DNA of 64,000 nucleotides from Micrococcaceae bacterium Sec5.1 (GCA_039636795.1 CP143430.1:4526001-4590000), one strand, 5' to 3'; counted from the first letter of the stretch, positions 33,510-45,344 are shown. Numbers and translations: made by a program. Notes: generated by a model not told the origin, from the letters alone.

Positions 33510-35201
33510 ATGTATTTGCTGCTCGCCGCCCATCCGGACGGCGCAGCCATACAAAGAGTTTCTCCGTCCGGGAAGGCCACCACCGACGCGCGCGTCGTCA
33601 CACGAGGTGAGTTGCCCGGCGTCGTCCGTGAACTGGAAAGCCAACGGCCCCGCTGGGTGTGGCATCGCGCGCAGGACTTCTACCCGGACCTCCTGGCGAA
33701 CGGCGTGAAGCTGGAGCGCTGTCATGACCTCGCTCTCTGCGGAGCTATCCTGGCGCACTCCTCTTTCACGGCGCACACAGACTATGCAAACAACGCTGAA
33801 AAGCTCACGCAGGACGACGATTCAACGCCGCCGCGGGCACTCCAGCCTCCACCTCCGTCCGCCGATCAGGGCGCACTCTTCGAGGACTTCAACCCGACGT
33901 CCAAAACTCCGGGGCTGGCTGAACTGCGGGATGAGTTTGCTGCGCAACAGCACGCGATCGCCCAGGTCCCTGCAGACAACCAACTGAAGCAACGCTTGCA
34001 ATTGCTGCTCGCGGCCGAGTCCGCCTGTGCAATCGTTGCGGTGGAAATGCAACACGCCGGCGTTCCCTGGCGGGAAGAGGTGCACGAGCAGATCCTTGCC
34101 GAGGTACTCGGTCCCCGTCCGCTACTTGGCCACAGGCCCAGGGCACTTGAGATGCTGTGCAACGAGCTGCGGGAGATCCTCAAATCACCAAGCCTGAACC
34201 CGGACTCGCCACAGGACCTGATGCGCGCCCTTCATCGGAACGGCATCGAAGTCAAAAGCACCCGGCAATGGGAGCTCCAGGAGTCCAAACACCCCGCGAT
34301 CCAGCCACTGCTTGCGTACAAGAAGCTCTCCCGCCTGCACACCGCGAATGGTTGGGCCTGGCTGGATGCCTGGGTTCAGGACGGCAGGTTCCATCCTGAG
34401 TACGTGGTGGGAGGCGTGGTCTCCGGCAGGTGGGCCTCACGTGGCGGCGGTGCCCTGCAGATTCCCCGGAATATCCGCGCGGCAGTACAAGCGGACCCTG
34501 GCCACAAGCTCATCGTCGCCGACGCCTCCCAACTGGAACCCCGCGTCCTTGTAGCACTCGCCCAGGACACCAAAATGGCCGAGGCCGCGCGCGACAAGGA
34601 CCTTTACGCCGGTATAGCCGCACAAGGCTTCGGCGGGGATCGGTCCAAGGCGAAGGTTGCGCTGCTCGGGGCCATTTACGGCGCCACCACCGGCGAATCG
34701 GGCAGGCTCATGCCGCAGTTGGCCCGCACGTATCCGCGAGCGGTGGGCTTCGTGGAGCAGGCAGCCAGGGAAGGTGAGGCAGGGCGGACCGTCACCACCC
34801 GTTTGGGACGAAGCAGCCCACCGCCGTCCCACGGCTGGTTGCGAAGCCAACAGTCCACCACCGCCGAGGAGCAGCGGCGAGCCGACAACCTGGCACGCTC
34901 CCGTGGCCGCTTCACGCGAAACTTCGTGGTCCAGGGTTCGGCCGCGGAATGGGCTTCCTGTTGGTTGGCGGAATTACGACGGCGGCTACGGGCCTTGAGT
35001 GCCGAAGGCTTACCCGCAGGGGAACTCGTCTTCTTCCTCCACGACGAAGTGATGGTTCATGCCCCGGACGAAGCAGTAGATGCCTGCATCCAGGCGATCG
35101 AGGAGTCCGCAAACGCAGCGAAAGAGCTTATGTTCGGCCGGATTCCAGTCGAATTCCCGGTGAGTGTCGCCGTCGTCGATTCTTACGACAAAGCGAAATA
35201 G
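33510..35201 (+). CDS. PolA-family DNA polymerase without recognisable exonuclease sites
   Basis: 563 residues from the ATG at 33510 (MYLLLAAHPDG). The C-terminal half is a family A polymerase: motif A DASQLEPRVLVALAQD (Asp338 onward), motif B RSKAKVALLGAIYG (Arg378 to Gly391), motif C HDEVMVHAPD (His511, Asp512). No 5' nuclease domain is present. The N-terminal 130 residues lie where the 3'-5' exonuclease fold should be, but no DxE or other DEDD motifs are seen. Such proteins are usually annotated as bifunctional exonuclease/polymerase in actinobacteria, which the sequence does not support fully. A role in repair synthesis is plausible. It is divergent from the tad operon. Confidence 0.85.
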   Translation: MYLLLAAHPDGAAIQRVSPSGKATTDARVVTRGELPGVVRELESQRPRWVWHRAQDFYPDLLANGVKLERCHDLALCGAILAHSSFTAHTDYANNAEKLTQDDDSTPPRALQPPPPSADQGALFEDFNPTSKTPGLAELRDEFAAQQHAIAQVPADNQLKQRLQLLLAAESACAIVAVEMQHAGVPWREEVHEQILAEVLGPRPLLGHRPRALEMLCNELREILKSPSLNPDSPQDLMRALHRNGIEVKSTRQWELQESKHPAIQPLLAYKKLSRLHTANGWAWLDAWVQDGRFHPEYVVGGVVSGRWASRGGGALQIPRNIRAAVQADPGHKLIVADASQLEPRVLVALAQDTKMAEAARDKDLYAGIAAQGFGGDRSKAKVALLGAIYGATTGESGRLMPQLARTYPRAVGFVEQAAREGEAGRTVTTRLGRSSPPPSHGWLRSQQSTTAEEQRRADNLARSRGRFTRNFVVQGSAAEWASCWLAELRRRLRALSAEGLPAGELVFFLHDEVMVHAPDEAVDACIQAIEESANAAKELMFGRIPVEFPVSVAVVDSYDKAK

Positions 35202-35244
35202 GCACCTGCTTGTCCGCCTCGGCTGTCCGGAGGAAACTGGCCAC

Positions 35245-36144
35245 GTGGGCTCGGACGTGCGTGATTCCGTGGATTCGTACATGGCTTTCCAACTAGCAGA
35301 GCTGGAGGGCTGCTTGCCGCTGGTCGGCGCGGCTGACCAGGAGGCCGTCCACGGCGCACGGCTGGCGCTTCGGCGGCTCCGTTCTGTCCTTTCATGCTAC
35401 GAATCCGTTCTCCCTGACGTCCCGGAGGCCACGGGCCGGGATGTCCGGTGGCTGGCGCGTTCCCTCGGCGAAGCCCGCGACGCCTATGTTCTGTCCCAAC
35501 GTTTGACGCTATGGCTGGACGCGTCAGAGGCCTGGTTGTCGCCGGACGCACTCCATGACGCCGTGAACAAGCTCCTGGCCAGCAGTAACGCAATGGCAAC
35601 CCGGGTCGGGACCGGACGGCGATGGCAAGGAATCGTCAAGGCAACCCGGCAAGCCCTTCTTCCTGCAACTGCCGCTTTGGCGCCACGGGAAATTGACAAC
35701 CATCCCAGCCTCCTCGAGGTGGCAGAACTCCTGCAGCCGCGTTGGGAGACGGTGCAGAAGAGTTTGGAAGCGGCGCAACGAAGCCTGGAAACGGACACCA
35801 CGCAGGCTGATGAAGCAGAGCGCAACGACGTGCTCCATGACGCGCGAAAGGACATCAAAGTCTTGCGGTACTCCGTGGAGGCGGTGGCCCATGTCCTGGG
35901 TGCAGGCGCCACGGCAATCATCCAACCATCGATGGTCCTGCAGCGTCTCCTCGGGGAACAACACGACAGCGTGACTGGCCAAACATGGATAAAGAGCCTT
36001 GCGGAGATGCCCGGTGTGGAGTCCGTGGACGTCGAGGCCCTTCAAAGCATGGAACAGCGTCGGCTCGTCGAGACCGAAACCGACCTACGGGCAGCACTGC
36101 TCAGCTCCCCTGTCCCCGAGCCTCGCCGGATGCTGCTGGGTTGA
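35245..36144 (+). CDS. CHAD-domain protein
   Basis: About 299 residues from the GTG at 35245, which has GGAGG about ten bases upstream; an earlier GTG at 35164 would overlap the polymerase gene by 38 bases. Two halves of the all-helical CHAD domain are visible, each with the conserved His and basic residues: AVHGARLALRRLRSVLSCYE near 32 and VLHDARKDIKVLRYSVEAV near 220. CHAD domains bind polyphosphate, and here there is no fused CYTH triphosphatase domain. Polyphosphate binding is inferred from the family. A Ppx-type gene lies 19 kb away. Confidence 0.82.
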   Translation: MGSDVRDSVDSYMAFQLAELEGCLPLVGAADQEAVHGARLALRRLRSVLSCYESVLPDVPEATGRDVRWLARSLGEARDAYVLSQRLTLWLDASEAWLSPDALHDAVNKLLASSNAMATRVGTGRRWQGIVKATRQALLPATAALAPREIDNHPSLLEVAELLQPRWETVQKSLEAAQRSLETDTTQADEAERNDVLHDARKDIKVLRYSVEAVAHVLGAGATAIIQPSMVLQRLLGEQHDSVTGQTWIKSLAEMPGVESVDVEALQSMEQRRLVETETDLRAALLSSPVPEPRRMLLG

Positions 36145-36381
36145 TCATTCGTCCCGTTCGCCGTAGACGGCGCAGCAGGCCGGAGTAGCCGGCGCCCCAG
36201 ATTAGCTGCCGCTTTCAGAACAAGCCAGTCACATCCCGCAGTGTGATGGTGCATGACAATTCCATGACCGGTACCCCAAAGTAACTTTCTTTCCCGCCGG
36301 CTTCTGGATACGTTCTCTAGGTGGGACCGGCACACCGGCCCACGACTGTTGCAAGGAAGCATCAAGGGGGACAGCACAAAA

Positions 36382-36582
36382 ATGGCTGGCAGATTCGAAA
36401 TTCTCAAAGACACCGACGGCTCGTACCGGTTTCGCCTTACCGCGGCGGACGGAACAGTTGTAGCGGAGTCACCAACGTTCAAACATCTCAAGGGCGTGGT
36501 GGACGGCATAAATGCAGTGCGTGAAAACGCCGCAACGGGGCTGATCGTGGACCGTTCGACGGCGAACCGCAGGGCCGCCTGA
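36382..36582 (+). CDS. YegP-like DUF1508 protein
   Basis: 66 residues. One DUF1508 unit: MAGRFEILKDTDGSYRFRLT and ESPTFKHLKGVVDGINAVRE. E. coli YegP has two such units. The function is unknown. The ATG at 36382 is preceded by AAGGGGG. Upstream is a 237-base gap, in which a hairpin at 36321-36343 (GTGGGACCGG against CCGGCCCAC) lies just before the ribosome site and might influence translation; no clear promoter boxes were found. Confidence 0.85.
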   Translation: MAGRFEILKDTDGSYRFRLTAADGTVVAESPTFKHLKGVVDGINAVRENAATGLIVDRSTANRRAA

Positions 36583-36603
36583 AAGGCACCTGCGGCGGAG
36601 CTG

Positions 36604-37281
36604 CTAGAGCTCGATCTCGTACAGCTTGTCCTGGTCCCAGGGGACCGTCCATCCCAGTTCGTCGAACAACCCGCTGAGAACCATCCCGGTGAAGCCCCAG
36701 ACCACCAATCCCTTAACGGTGAAACCTGGACTGGAGAAAGTGCGGCCGAAGCGGGAAATAGTGGCGGTTACCCGGTTGACGGGGTCCAGGAGATCGCGAA
36801 CCGGCACCCGGAACACCTGGGCCGATTCGGCGTAGTCCACTACACGAACGGGCGACGGCGAGTCCCACCAGGCTAGTACGGGTGTCACCCGGAAATTGCT
36901 GCGGATCAGCCCCAACTCCGGGATGACGCCCAGCACCTTGACACCGCTGACATCCAGCCCGGTCTCTTCCACTGCCTCACGCAAGGCGGCAGAAACCACG
37001 GAGTCATCCTCCGGATCCACGCTTCCGCCCGGAAATGCTACTTGGCCGGGGTGATCGTCCAGGGTGTGAGCACGTTCAAGCAGGAGAACGTCGAGATCCG
37101 CTGGCGCAAAGGGCCGTCCGGATTCGGCCGGGGCGTTGTCCAGCACGCCAAAGAGCATGAGCACGGCTGCGGCGCGATTGGTTTCCGGCGTGACGGGCAA
37201 CTTCGCCCAGTGGGAAGAATGCTGCTGCTCGCCGGCCTCAAATCGGGCTACTAATTTGGCGAGGTCCTCGAACGCGGTCAC
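36604..37281 (-). CDS. Nudix hydrolase, probable CoA pyrophosphatase
   Basis: 225 residues. The Nudix box is [16 protein letters not shown] followed by REAVEETGL, which fits GX5EX7REUXEEXGU. Just before it, [10 protein letters not shown] resembles the LLXXRXXXLXXXXGXVXFPGG block seen in CoA-specific Nudix enzymes. It would cleave CoA or related compounds in the cytosol. Its start overlaps the nth stop by four bases, and this nth-Nudix pair is conserved in actinobacteria (Rv3674c-Rv3672c). Confidence 0.85.
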   Translation of the reverse strand: MTAFEDLAKLVARFEAGEQQHSSHWAKLPVTPETNRAAAVLMLFGVLDNAPAESGRPFAPADLDVLLLERAHTLDDHPGQVAFPGGSVDPEDDSVVSAALREAVEETGLDVSGVKVLGVIPELGLIRSNFRVTPVLAWWDSPSPVRVVDYAESAQVFRVPVRDLLDPVNRVTATISRFGRTFSSPGFTVKGLVVWGFTGMVLSGLFDELGWTVPWDQDKLYEIEL

Positions 37282-38072
37282 CCGGGCCTCCTCTGCGATT
37301 CCATCCGGATCTCCGCCGCCCTGTGCGTCTCGGCCAGCAACTTCTCCAACAGTGCCTCATTGCCCGGCGCGAGCTCATACTTCAACAACTTCGCCGCCTT
37401 AACGGGGTCGGTCTCGCCGTCGCCGTAGCTGGGACAGAGGCTGGCAACCGGGCACGCTCCGCAGGCGGGTTTCTTAGCGTGGCATATCCTGCGGCCGTGG
37501 AAAACCACTCGGTGCGAAAGCATGGTCCAGTCCCGCGGTTCAAAGAGCTCAGCGACGTCGAATTCGATCTTCACCGGATCATCGGATGCCGTCCACCCGA
37601 AACGGCGGGCCAGCCTCCCGAAGTGCGTATCCACGGTAATTCCGGGGATACCAAAAGCGTTCCCAAGGACCACGTTGGCTGTTTTCCGCCCAACGCCAGG
37701 CAGCGTTACAAGATCCTCGAGGCGACCTGGAACCTCGCCGTCGTACTCGTCCACCAAGCGGGTGCTAAGAGCCAGGACGTTCCTGGCCTTTGCCCTGAAG
37801 AAACCAGTGGGCTGCAGGATCGATTCCAGCTCAGCAGGGTCCGCTTCCGCCAGGGCACGGGCGTCCGGGTAGCGGGCAAACAGGATCTTGGTGACCTGGT
37901 TTACCAGTACATCGGTGGTCTGGGCTGAGAGGACTGTGGCCACCACAAGCTCAAACGGGTTCCGGAAATCCAGCTCGGCGTGAGCATAGGGGTATTTCTC
38001 AGCGAGGATCCTGTTGATCTTGCGTGCCCGGCGTTTCAAGGCCAGCACGGATCCAGCTTCAGCGATGGTCAC
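37278..38072 (-). CDS. nth: Endonuclease III
   Basis: 264 residues from the GTG at 38072 (AAGGA four bases upstream); the longer frame to 38231 is antisense to nothing but lacks a start signal. This is a base-excision repair glycosylase/AP lyase for oxidised pyrimidines. The helix-hairpin-helix [14 protein letters not shown] carries the catalytic Lys, and [11 protein letters not shown] carries the catalytic Asp. The 4Fe-4S cluster loop [17 protein letters not shown] has the exact C-X6-C-X2-C-X5-C spacing. The Nudix gene follows with an ATGA overlap. Confidence 0.95.
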   Translation of the reverse strand: MTIAEAGSVLALKRRARKINRILAEKYPYAHAELDFRNPFELVVATVLSAQTTDVLVNQVTKILFARYPDARALAEADPAELESILQPTGFFRAKARNVLALSTRLVDEYDGEVPGRLEDLVTLPGVGRKTANVVLGNAFGIPGITVDTHFGRLARRFGWTASDDPVKIEFDVAELFEPRDWTMLSHRVVFHGRRICHAKKPACGACPVASLCPSYGDGETDPVKAAKLLKYELAPGNEALLEKLLAETHRAAEIRMESQRRPG

Positions 38073-38082
38073 AGCGTCCTTC

Positions 38083-39522
38083 TCAGCCGCGTTCGATGTT
38101 GCTGAGCTCCCGCAGGACCCCAACCTTGCCGTCGGTGTCCTGAACCAGGAATTCGTCGCCACGATCCTCGAGGGCCAGAACCCAACCGCCAGGCTCAATG
38201 GTGAAGGCCGGAGCGCCTGTCCGTTCGTCATAGGCAGTTCGGGGCTGGGCTACGGCAAACCAGAAGGCCTCATAGGCAGGAGAATCTTCCGAACGGCTGG
38301 ACGGATCCACAGTGGCACCAATGGAGTCGCTCACAGAACGGGTATCGGCGGACACGATGGGCGTGGCCATGGTGGCAGCCCATGCGCGCTCATTAGGTGG
38401 CGTCTGGGCGGGTGGCGTCTGGGCGGCGGGCTGCGGCGCTGCGGCTTGTGCAGCGGCGGGCTGCTGGGCGTGCTGGGTGGTAGCCGGTGCTTGAGTCGGT
38501 GTCTGCGGTTCTGCCTCTTTGCTCACGGCGACGTCGGGCTCGGCCGGTGACGGCTCTGGCGAAGCCTGAGCTGGCGACCCAGATGCGGCCGGGGCGGTTG
38601 CGGCCGGGGCCGCTGCGGTTGGGGCGGCTGCAGGCGAGGGACCGGCGGCGGGGGCGGCAGCTTGGGGTTCCGCAGGAGGCGTGGAATCAGCCGAATGCAC
38701 GACGGCGGGCCCACCAGTTGGGGCCGGAGCAGTTGGGGCCGGAGCAGTTGGGGTCGGAGCAACGGGGCCGGATGTGGCTGGCGGAACGTAGGGGCTTGCG
38801 CCGGCTGGCGGAGCATAGGGATGGGCGCCAGCGGAACCCGCACCCTGTGGCTGATACGCGGAGGTCTGGAAGCCCGGCGTCGAGGGCCCGCTGGATGGCT
38901 TGGGCGCTTTAGGTTCCTTGGGAGCCTTGGGAGCAGCTGGTTTACGCGTGGGAATCGCGGCCTGGCGGGCAACAACGTGGGCCGGCGTTTCAGCGCGGCC
39001 CTTGAAATCGGCCGACAGGAAGGGCACATGCGGGGCCAGAACGGTGGCTACCAGCAAGCCCACGGAACCCACCAGGCCCAGCAGGACACTGCCGTTGAAG
39101 GAAGCAGCGATCGTCAGGAAGAACAGCGGCACCGCGAATGCAGCCGTCACGGAAGCGAACTGGTCAATCGACAGCGAGCCGACGCGGACAATGGTGCCGG
39201 GCTGCAGTCGGCGGGCAACGAAAAGCGCCACAACCACCACCGGCAGGATGATTCCCAGAAGAAGGAAGAAAAGGTTGTCAAGGTTCCACAGGTTGTAACG
39301 GCCCCCGAACATCGGAAGCAGTGAGGCGATGAACATCAGGAGTACAGAACCGAAAACCGTGAGGTCACGAATGGTGAAAGGGCCGGCAACAGCCTCGTAT
39401 TTGGTGGGTGCGCCTGAGGCGGACTTCGCAGCTGTGGCGGTGCCGGCGTCGTTCGCCTTTCCAGCCGCGGTGTCCGGTCCCGTCGGGTGTGAGTCGTGCG
39501 GGCCTGGGCTCAGCTGGTTCAT
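38083..39522 (-). CDS. Membrane protein with a long Ala/Pro-rich linker and C-terminal domain
   Basis: 479 residues. Residues 50-165 hold four membrane helices ([38 protein letters not shown] and two more). A linker of about 220 residues is rich in Ala, Pro, Gln and Thr, with short repeats such as [12 protein letters not shown]. The last 60 residues form a compact domain ([20 protein letters not shown]) that resembles an SH3-like beta barrel. I do not recognise the family. The ATG at 39522 has a strong AAGGAG. The linker would span a wall or be disordered in the cytosol; its side is not clear. Confidence 0.75.
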   Translation of the reverse strand: MNQLSPGPHDSHPTGPDTAAGKANDAGTATAAKSASGAPTKYEAVAGPFTIRDLTVFGSVLLMFIASLLPMFGGRYNLWNLDNLFFLLLGIILPVVVVALFVARRLQPGTIVRVGSLSIDQFASVTAAFAVPLFFLTIAASFNGSVLLGLVGSVGLLVATVLAPHVPFLSADFKGRAETPAHVVARQAAIPTRKPAAPKAPKEPKAPKPSSGPSTPGFQTSAYQPQGAGSAGAHPYAPPAGASPYVPPATSGPVAPTPTAPAPTAPAPTGGPAVVHSADSTPPAEPQAAAPAAGPSPAAAPTAAAPAATAPAASGSPAQASPEPSPAEPDVAVSKEAEPQTPTQAPATTQHAQQPAAAQAAAPQPAAQTPPAQTPPNERAWAATMATPIVSADTRSVSDSIGATVDPSSRSEDSPAYEAFWFAVAQPRTAYDERTGAPAFTIEPGGWVLALEDRGDEFLVQDTDGKVGVLRELSNIERG

Positions 39523-39959
39523 CTATTTCTCCTTCGTACGGCGGCGCCTTGGACAGTCCGGACCGGTATTTTCCGCAGGTTTCCGCGGAAAACCGGGCAC
39601 ACCTGACGATGCGTCCCAAGACTTATTCAGCCTATGCCACGCCACTGACACTCTTCTAGCTGAAATCGGTCATGCTGCTCCGTCCACAGGGAACTCCAAG
39701 GTTCCTTACAGTCAACGAATGCCAAGTGTCGTCATGTAAACGGTTCCTGACAGCCAAAGCAGCCATTCGTCGCCGAATCCGTACCGCTCGCTGACCCATT
39801 AGTGACCACGCACACGTAGGACCTCCCAAAGCGATAGTGTTGAAGGCGGACAGCACTCTGTGGATCCTCCGCGGGACGCACGACGCCGGCTCACGGCTGG
39901 GGTGCGCACCCTGCCGGCGGGGTCCGCGCAGCAAAGATCGATGAATGATGAGGTTCACC
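39523..39959. other. 437-base intergenic region between divergent genes
   Basis: No convincing coding frame was seen. It must hold the promoters of the membrane-protein gene (minus) and acs (plus). An imperfect 12/14-base inverted repeat at 39563-39596 (TTTTCCGC against GCGGAAAA, extended by CCGG on both sides) lies 40-75 bases upstream of the minus-strand gene. A weak Crp/GlxR-like half match occurs at 39801-39816. Confidence 0.6.
39563..39596. repeat. Inverted repeat upstream of the membrane-protein gene
   Basis: CCGGTATTTTCCGC (39563-39576) faces GCGGAAAACCGG (39585-39596), with a two-base bulge and an 8-base loop. It may be an operator or a leader hairpin. No T run follows. Confidence 0.55.
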
Positions 39960-42005
<2,046 letters not shown>

Positions 42006-42010
42006 CATTC

Positions 42011-42052
42011 ACGACGGCGCCGCTCCCCTCCCAAGGCGAGCGGCGCCGTCGT
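42011..42052 (+). terminator. Hairpin downstream of acs
   Basis: The perfect 14-base arms ACGACGGCGCCGCT (42011-42024) and AGCGGCGCCGTCGT (42039-42052) begin five bases after the acs stop. Only GCGTTC follows, so it is a T-poor terminator candidate. Confidence 0.6.
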
Positions 42053-42170
42053 GCGTTCAAAAGGATCGTGACGAAGCCTCGACTCCATTTGCCACGCGGC
42101 AGCAGCGCCGCGTCCTAGACTGGAGCCAGAATCAGCCTCATGTTTGATGAGGCTCTCCAGAAAGGCCTTG

Positions 42171-42968
42171 ATGCTTCAGGCAGCACGCCACTCCGCCATC
42201 ATCGATGCCGTCCAGCGCGAGCGCGTTGTACGGGTATCGGACCTCGCCCAGTTGCTGGGCGTCTCCCCCATGACCGTCCGGCGGGATATCGAAGCCCTGG
42301 AAGAAACCGGCCGGGTAGAGCGTATCCACGGCGGGGCCAAACTTCCCGGCGATGCCAGCACCCACGAGCCCGGCTTTGAGCTCAAGTCCACACAGCTGAC
42401 CGCGGAAAAGCATGCCATTGCGGTGGAGGCCGCCTCGCTCGTCCATGAAGGCATGGCGATCGGGCTCAGTGCAGGAACCACCACGTGGGCGCTGGCGCAG
42501 GAGCTCGTCCATGGTCCCAGAATCACTGTGGTTACCAACTCCGTGCGGATTGCCGACCTCTTCCATCACGGGTCTTCGTCGGGGCCGGCCCGGTTCGGCT
42601 CCACCGTGATCCTGATTGGTGGCGAGCGCACGCCGTCGGACGCTTTGGTGGGGCCGATTGCGACGTCCTCGCTCAAGCAGCTTCATCTGGACGTCCTGTT
42701 CCTGGGTGTCCATGGCATGGATGCACAGGCGGGTTTCACCACCCCCAATCTGCTCGAGGCCGAAACGGACCGGGCGTTCATGGCATCAGCCCGCAGCACT
42801 GTGGTGCTGGCCGACTACAGCAAATGGGGTGTGGTGGGCATAGCATCCATTGCCCAGCTGGAGGAAGCCGACGAGCTCATCACGGACTCGAATCTGGGCG
42901 AGGATGCTCGCCGCGTACTCGCCGAGAATGTTGCGAAGCTGAGAATCGCGGACGTCCAGGCCAAGTAG
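42171..42968 (+). CDS. DeoR-family transcriptional regulator
   Basis: 265 residues from the ATG at 42171 (GAAAGG upstream). The N-terminal winged helix shows RVVRVSDLAQLLGVSPMTVR and RDIEALEETGRVERIHGGA, the DeoR signature. The sensor domain has the phosphosugar-isomerase-like IGLSAGTTTWALAQ and SLKQLHLDVLFLGVHGMDA, expected for DeoR_C. The ligand is probably a sugar phosphate. No sugar gene lies directly next to it; the neighbours are an ABC transporter and acs, so its target is unclear. Confidence 0.88.
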   Translation: MLQAARHSAIIDAVQRERVVRVSDLAQLLGVSPMTVRRDIEALEETGRVERIHGGAKLPGDASTHEPGFELKSTQLTAEKHAIAVEAASLVHEGMAIGLSAGTTTWALAQELVHGPRITVVTNSVRIADLFHHGSSSGPARFGSTVILIGGERTPSDALVGPIATSSLKQLHLDVLFLGVHGMDAQAGFTTPNLLEAETDRAFMASARSTVVLADYSKWGVVGIASIAQLEEADELITDSNLGEDARRVLAENVAKLRIADVQAK

Positions 42969-43055
42969 GCTCTCATACCGCGGGTGGAGGCCGGTCCGCA
43001 GAGTTCAGCCGCCGGACTGACGCCTTGGCATAGGCCCGGCAGCCAAGCTGGATCC

Positions 43056-43823
43056 ATGAACGCCATCCTGCATGCCCAGCACCTCACCAAGCACTATCCC
43101 GGCAGCGTCGCGCTGGATCACGTGGACTTCGCCGCAAATCCAGGCGAATCCATTGCCATCATCGGGCCGTCGGGTTCCGGTAAGACCACCCTTCTGCACT
43201 GCCTCGCCGGAATTTTGACGCCCGACGCCGGTACGGTCACCTTGAGCTCGGCGGCCGGTCCGATCCGCTTGGATTCCCTCGGGGATGGGGCGCTTTCCCG
43301 TCTCCGCCGGGAGGAATTCGGGTTCGTTTTCCAGCAGGGCATGCTGCTGCCGGAACTGACTGCCGTTGCGAACGTGGCCTTGGCGCTGATGTTGAACGGC
43401 ACCGATCGGACCACCTCCGAGGCCCGTGCCGCCGAGTGGCTGGCGGCCCTTGGCCTGGCCGGCATGGAACAGCGCAGGCTCGGCGAATTGTCTGGCGGGC
43501 AGGTCCAGCGGGTGGCCATCGCCAGGGCCCAGGTCACCGGGGCACGCATCGTCTTTGCGGACGAGCCCACAGGTGCTCTTGACTCTGCTACCTCCAATGA
43601 AGTCCTTGACGTGTTGCTTCACTCCATTGCAGCCAATGGTCGGACACTGCTGGTGGTTACGCACGATCCCAACGTGGCTGCACGCTGCCAACGCGTGGTG
43701 GAGCTGCGTGACGGCCGAATCGTGGCGGACACCGGCAGTGCTGTTTCCTCTTCAAGCCAGCCATCCTCTCCAAGCCAGCCGGCTCCGGCCACTACCAATT
43801 TCAAGGGTGCGTTCAATGTCTAG
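43056..43823 (+). CDS. ABC transporter ATP-binding protein (MacB/LolD type)
   Basis: 255 residues from the ATG at 43056. Walker A GPSGSGKTTLL, Q-loop FVFQQGMLLPELT, signature LSGGQVQRVAIARA, Walker B RIVFADEPTGALD and the switch His in VTHDPNVA are all intact. The ADEPTGALD wording is typical of ATPases that pair with FtsX-type permeases. A Ser/Pro-rich tail of about 25 residues ends the protein. The permease gene starts eight bases before the stop. Its role is probably in efflux or envelope stress (antibiotic resistance or lipoprotein handling) rather than uptake; this is inference. Confidence 0.88.
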   Translation: MNAILHAQHLTKHYPGSVALDHVDFAANPGESIAIIGPSGSGKTTLLHCLAGILTPDAGTVTLSSAAGPIRLDSLGDGALSRLRREEFGFVFQQGMLLPELTAVANVALALMLNGTDRTTSEARAAEWLAALGLAGMEQRRLGELSGGQVQRVAIARAQVTGARIVFADEPTGALDSATSNEVLDVLLHSIAANGRTLLVVTHDPNVAARCQRVVELRDGRIVADTGSAVSSSSQPSSPSQPAPATTNFKGAFNV

Positions 43824-45195
43824 CCTTGCCCTGGCCCTACGCCTCACCCCCTACCTCTCCCGAAGCAGCAGCCTTCGTCAAACCGGGCTGCACCAAACCA
43901 AACTGCGCGACGCCGGGTTGCCGATTCTCGCGTTCGGCACGGTCACGGCACTCCTGCTGACGGTGGCTGGGGGATCACAAGTCTTTTGGTCCTGGTCTGA
44001 TGACATCGCAGGCACCTACCAGGCGCTGGCCGTCGTCGCGATGGTTTTGCTCGTCATACCGCTGCTGACGCTCGGTGCCTCGGCAGCGCGACTCGCCGCC
44101 CGCCGTCGTGATGACCGCCTGGCGTCGCTTCGTCTCCTGGGGGCCAGTAGCACCACGGTCGTGTGGATGACGGTCATAGAGTCAACGGTCCTGGCGACAA
44201 TCGGCGCGCTGGCCGGTGCCGGGCTGTATGCCTGCGCGGCGCCGTTTCTAGGATTGATCCAGTTCCGGGGACAGGCGATAGGCGGCCATGCCTGGCTGTC
44301 CGTGCCCTCCATTCTGGGATGCATCCTCGCGGTCTGCATACTCGCCGCTGCGAGCGCTGCGCTTGGCCTCCGCAAGGTTGTGCTGACGCCGCTGGGCGTG
44401 CGGACCAGGCAAACGGCCGACGGCGCCCACTGGGTTCGCGGCCTCATTGCGGCCCTGGTGGTGGTCTTCGGAGTAATGGCCATGGGCATGCTGAGCAGCT
44501 TTGGCGCGTTTATCGTGATTATCGCCGTGATGGGCGGCTGCTTCGGACTGGCGCTGCTGGCACTGAACCTGATGGGGCCGTGGGTCCTGCGGCTTCAGGC
44601 GTCATCGCAGCTCAAGAGGGCAAAGCGGCCCGAGCAACTGCTCGCTGCACGGACAGTCCTGGAAAGTCCCAAGGAATCGTGGCGACAAGTTGGGGGCGTC
44701 GCGATGACCAGTTTTGTGGGAGTGTTCGTGGGCGTCGGCATGGCGGTAGCGGACACGATGGGCGGCAGCGGGTCGGATGAAACCACGCTGCTCGTGAGCG
44801 ATATCAACACCGGCGTAATGATCACCCTGCTGGGCTCGTTCCTGATGGTGGCTTGTTCCGCCGGCGTAAACCAAGCCGCCGCCGTGCTCGACGGTGCCTC
44901 CACCCTCGTAGCACTGGACCGGGTAGGGATGCCGCGGAAACTAATGGTGGCCGCGCGGGTCAAGGCGGTGATGTCGCCGTTGCTCCTGGTGGCAGGTATC
45001 TCTGCGGCGGCAGCAGCAGCGTTGGTTCTGCCACTGGCGGGTCCAGCCTTGTTGACTCGGCCCGTCGTGTTCCTGACCGTCGGGGGAGTTTTTGCGGCCG
45101 GTTTCCTGTTGGTCCGGCTCGCCCTGGCCGCGGGCACCGCCCAGATAAGCCAGGTGCTCGCCCGGCCCGAGCGTTACGCCAGCATGGACTCGTAG
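43816..45195 (+). CDS. FtsX-like ABC transporter permease
   Basis: 459 residues starting inside the end of the ATPase gene. About eight membrane helices are seen in two halves. An FtsX-type unit (AARRRDDRLASLRLLGASST, TVIESTVLATIGALAGAGLY) comes first, and a second similar unit near 300-440 includes ALDRVGMPRKLMVAARVKAV. Both carry the short cytoplasmic coupling segment. No large extracellular domain is seen, unlike MacB or BceB. It works with the ATPase before it. The stop is followed within six bases by the tandem repeat array at 45201. Confidence 0.83.
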   Translation: MSSLALALRLTPYLSRSSSLRQTGLHQTKLRDAGLPILAFGTVTALLLTVAGGSQVFWSWSDDIAGTYQALAVVAMVLLVIPLLTLGASAARLAARRRDDRLASLRLLGASSTTVVWMTVIESTVLATIGALAGAGLYACAAPFLGLIQFRGQAIGGHAWLSVPSILGCILAVCILAAASAALGLRKVVLTPLGVRTRQTADGAHWVRGLIAALVVVFGVMAMGMLSSFGAFIVIIAVMGGCFGLALLALNLMGPWVLRLQASSQLKRAKRPEQLLAARTVLESPKESWRQVGGVAMTSFVGVFVGVGMAVADTMGGSGSDETTLLVSDINTGVMITLLGSFLMVACSAGVNQAAAVLDGASTLVALDRVGMPRKLMVAARVKAVMSPLLLVAGISAAAAAALVLPLAGPALLTRPVVFLTVGGVFAAGFLLVRLALAAGTAQISQVLARPERYASMDS

Positions 45196-45200
45196 CCCCC

Positions 45201-45339
45201 CGATGTTCTCTCACATCATGGCCCTTTTTGACCGACGTTCTCTCACATCGACGGGGGATGTGAGAGAACATCGGCAGGTGAGCAGCAGGATGTGAGAGAG
45301 CATCGGCAGTCAAAGCGGCAGGATGTGAGAGAACGTTGG
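45201..45339. repeat. 32-base-period tandem array R1 (two inverted plus three direct copies)
   Basis: Five copies of a (G)GATGTGAGAGAACATC-type element. Two are on the minus strand (45201-45217, 45233-45250) and three on the plus strand (45256-45274, 45288-45306, 45321-45339). Copies start 32, 32 and 33 bases apart. Each is itself a small palindrome (GATGT-GAGAGA-ACATC). The array fills the gap between the convergent permease and LacI genes. Confidence 0.9.
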
Positions 45340-45344
45340 AAGGC

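Noticed and set aside
39801..39816. Crp/GlxR site upstream of acs
   Set aside because: AGTGA-N6-ACACG matches only seven of ten positions of TGTGA-N6-TCACA. This is expected by chance in a 437-base region.
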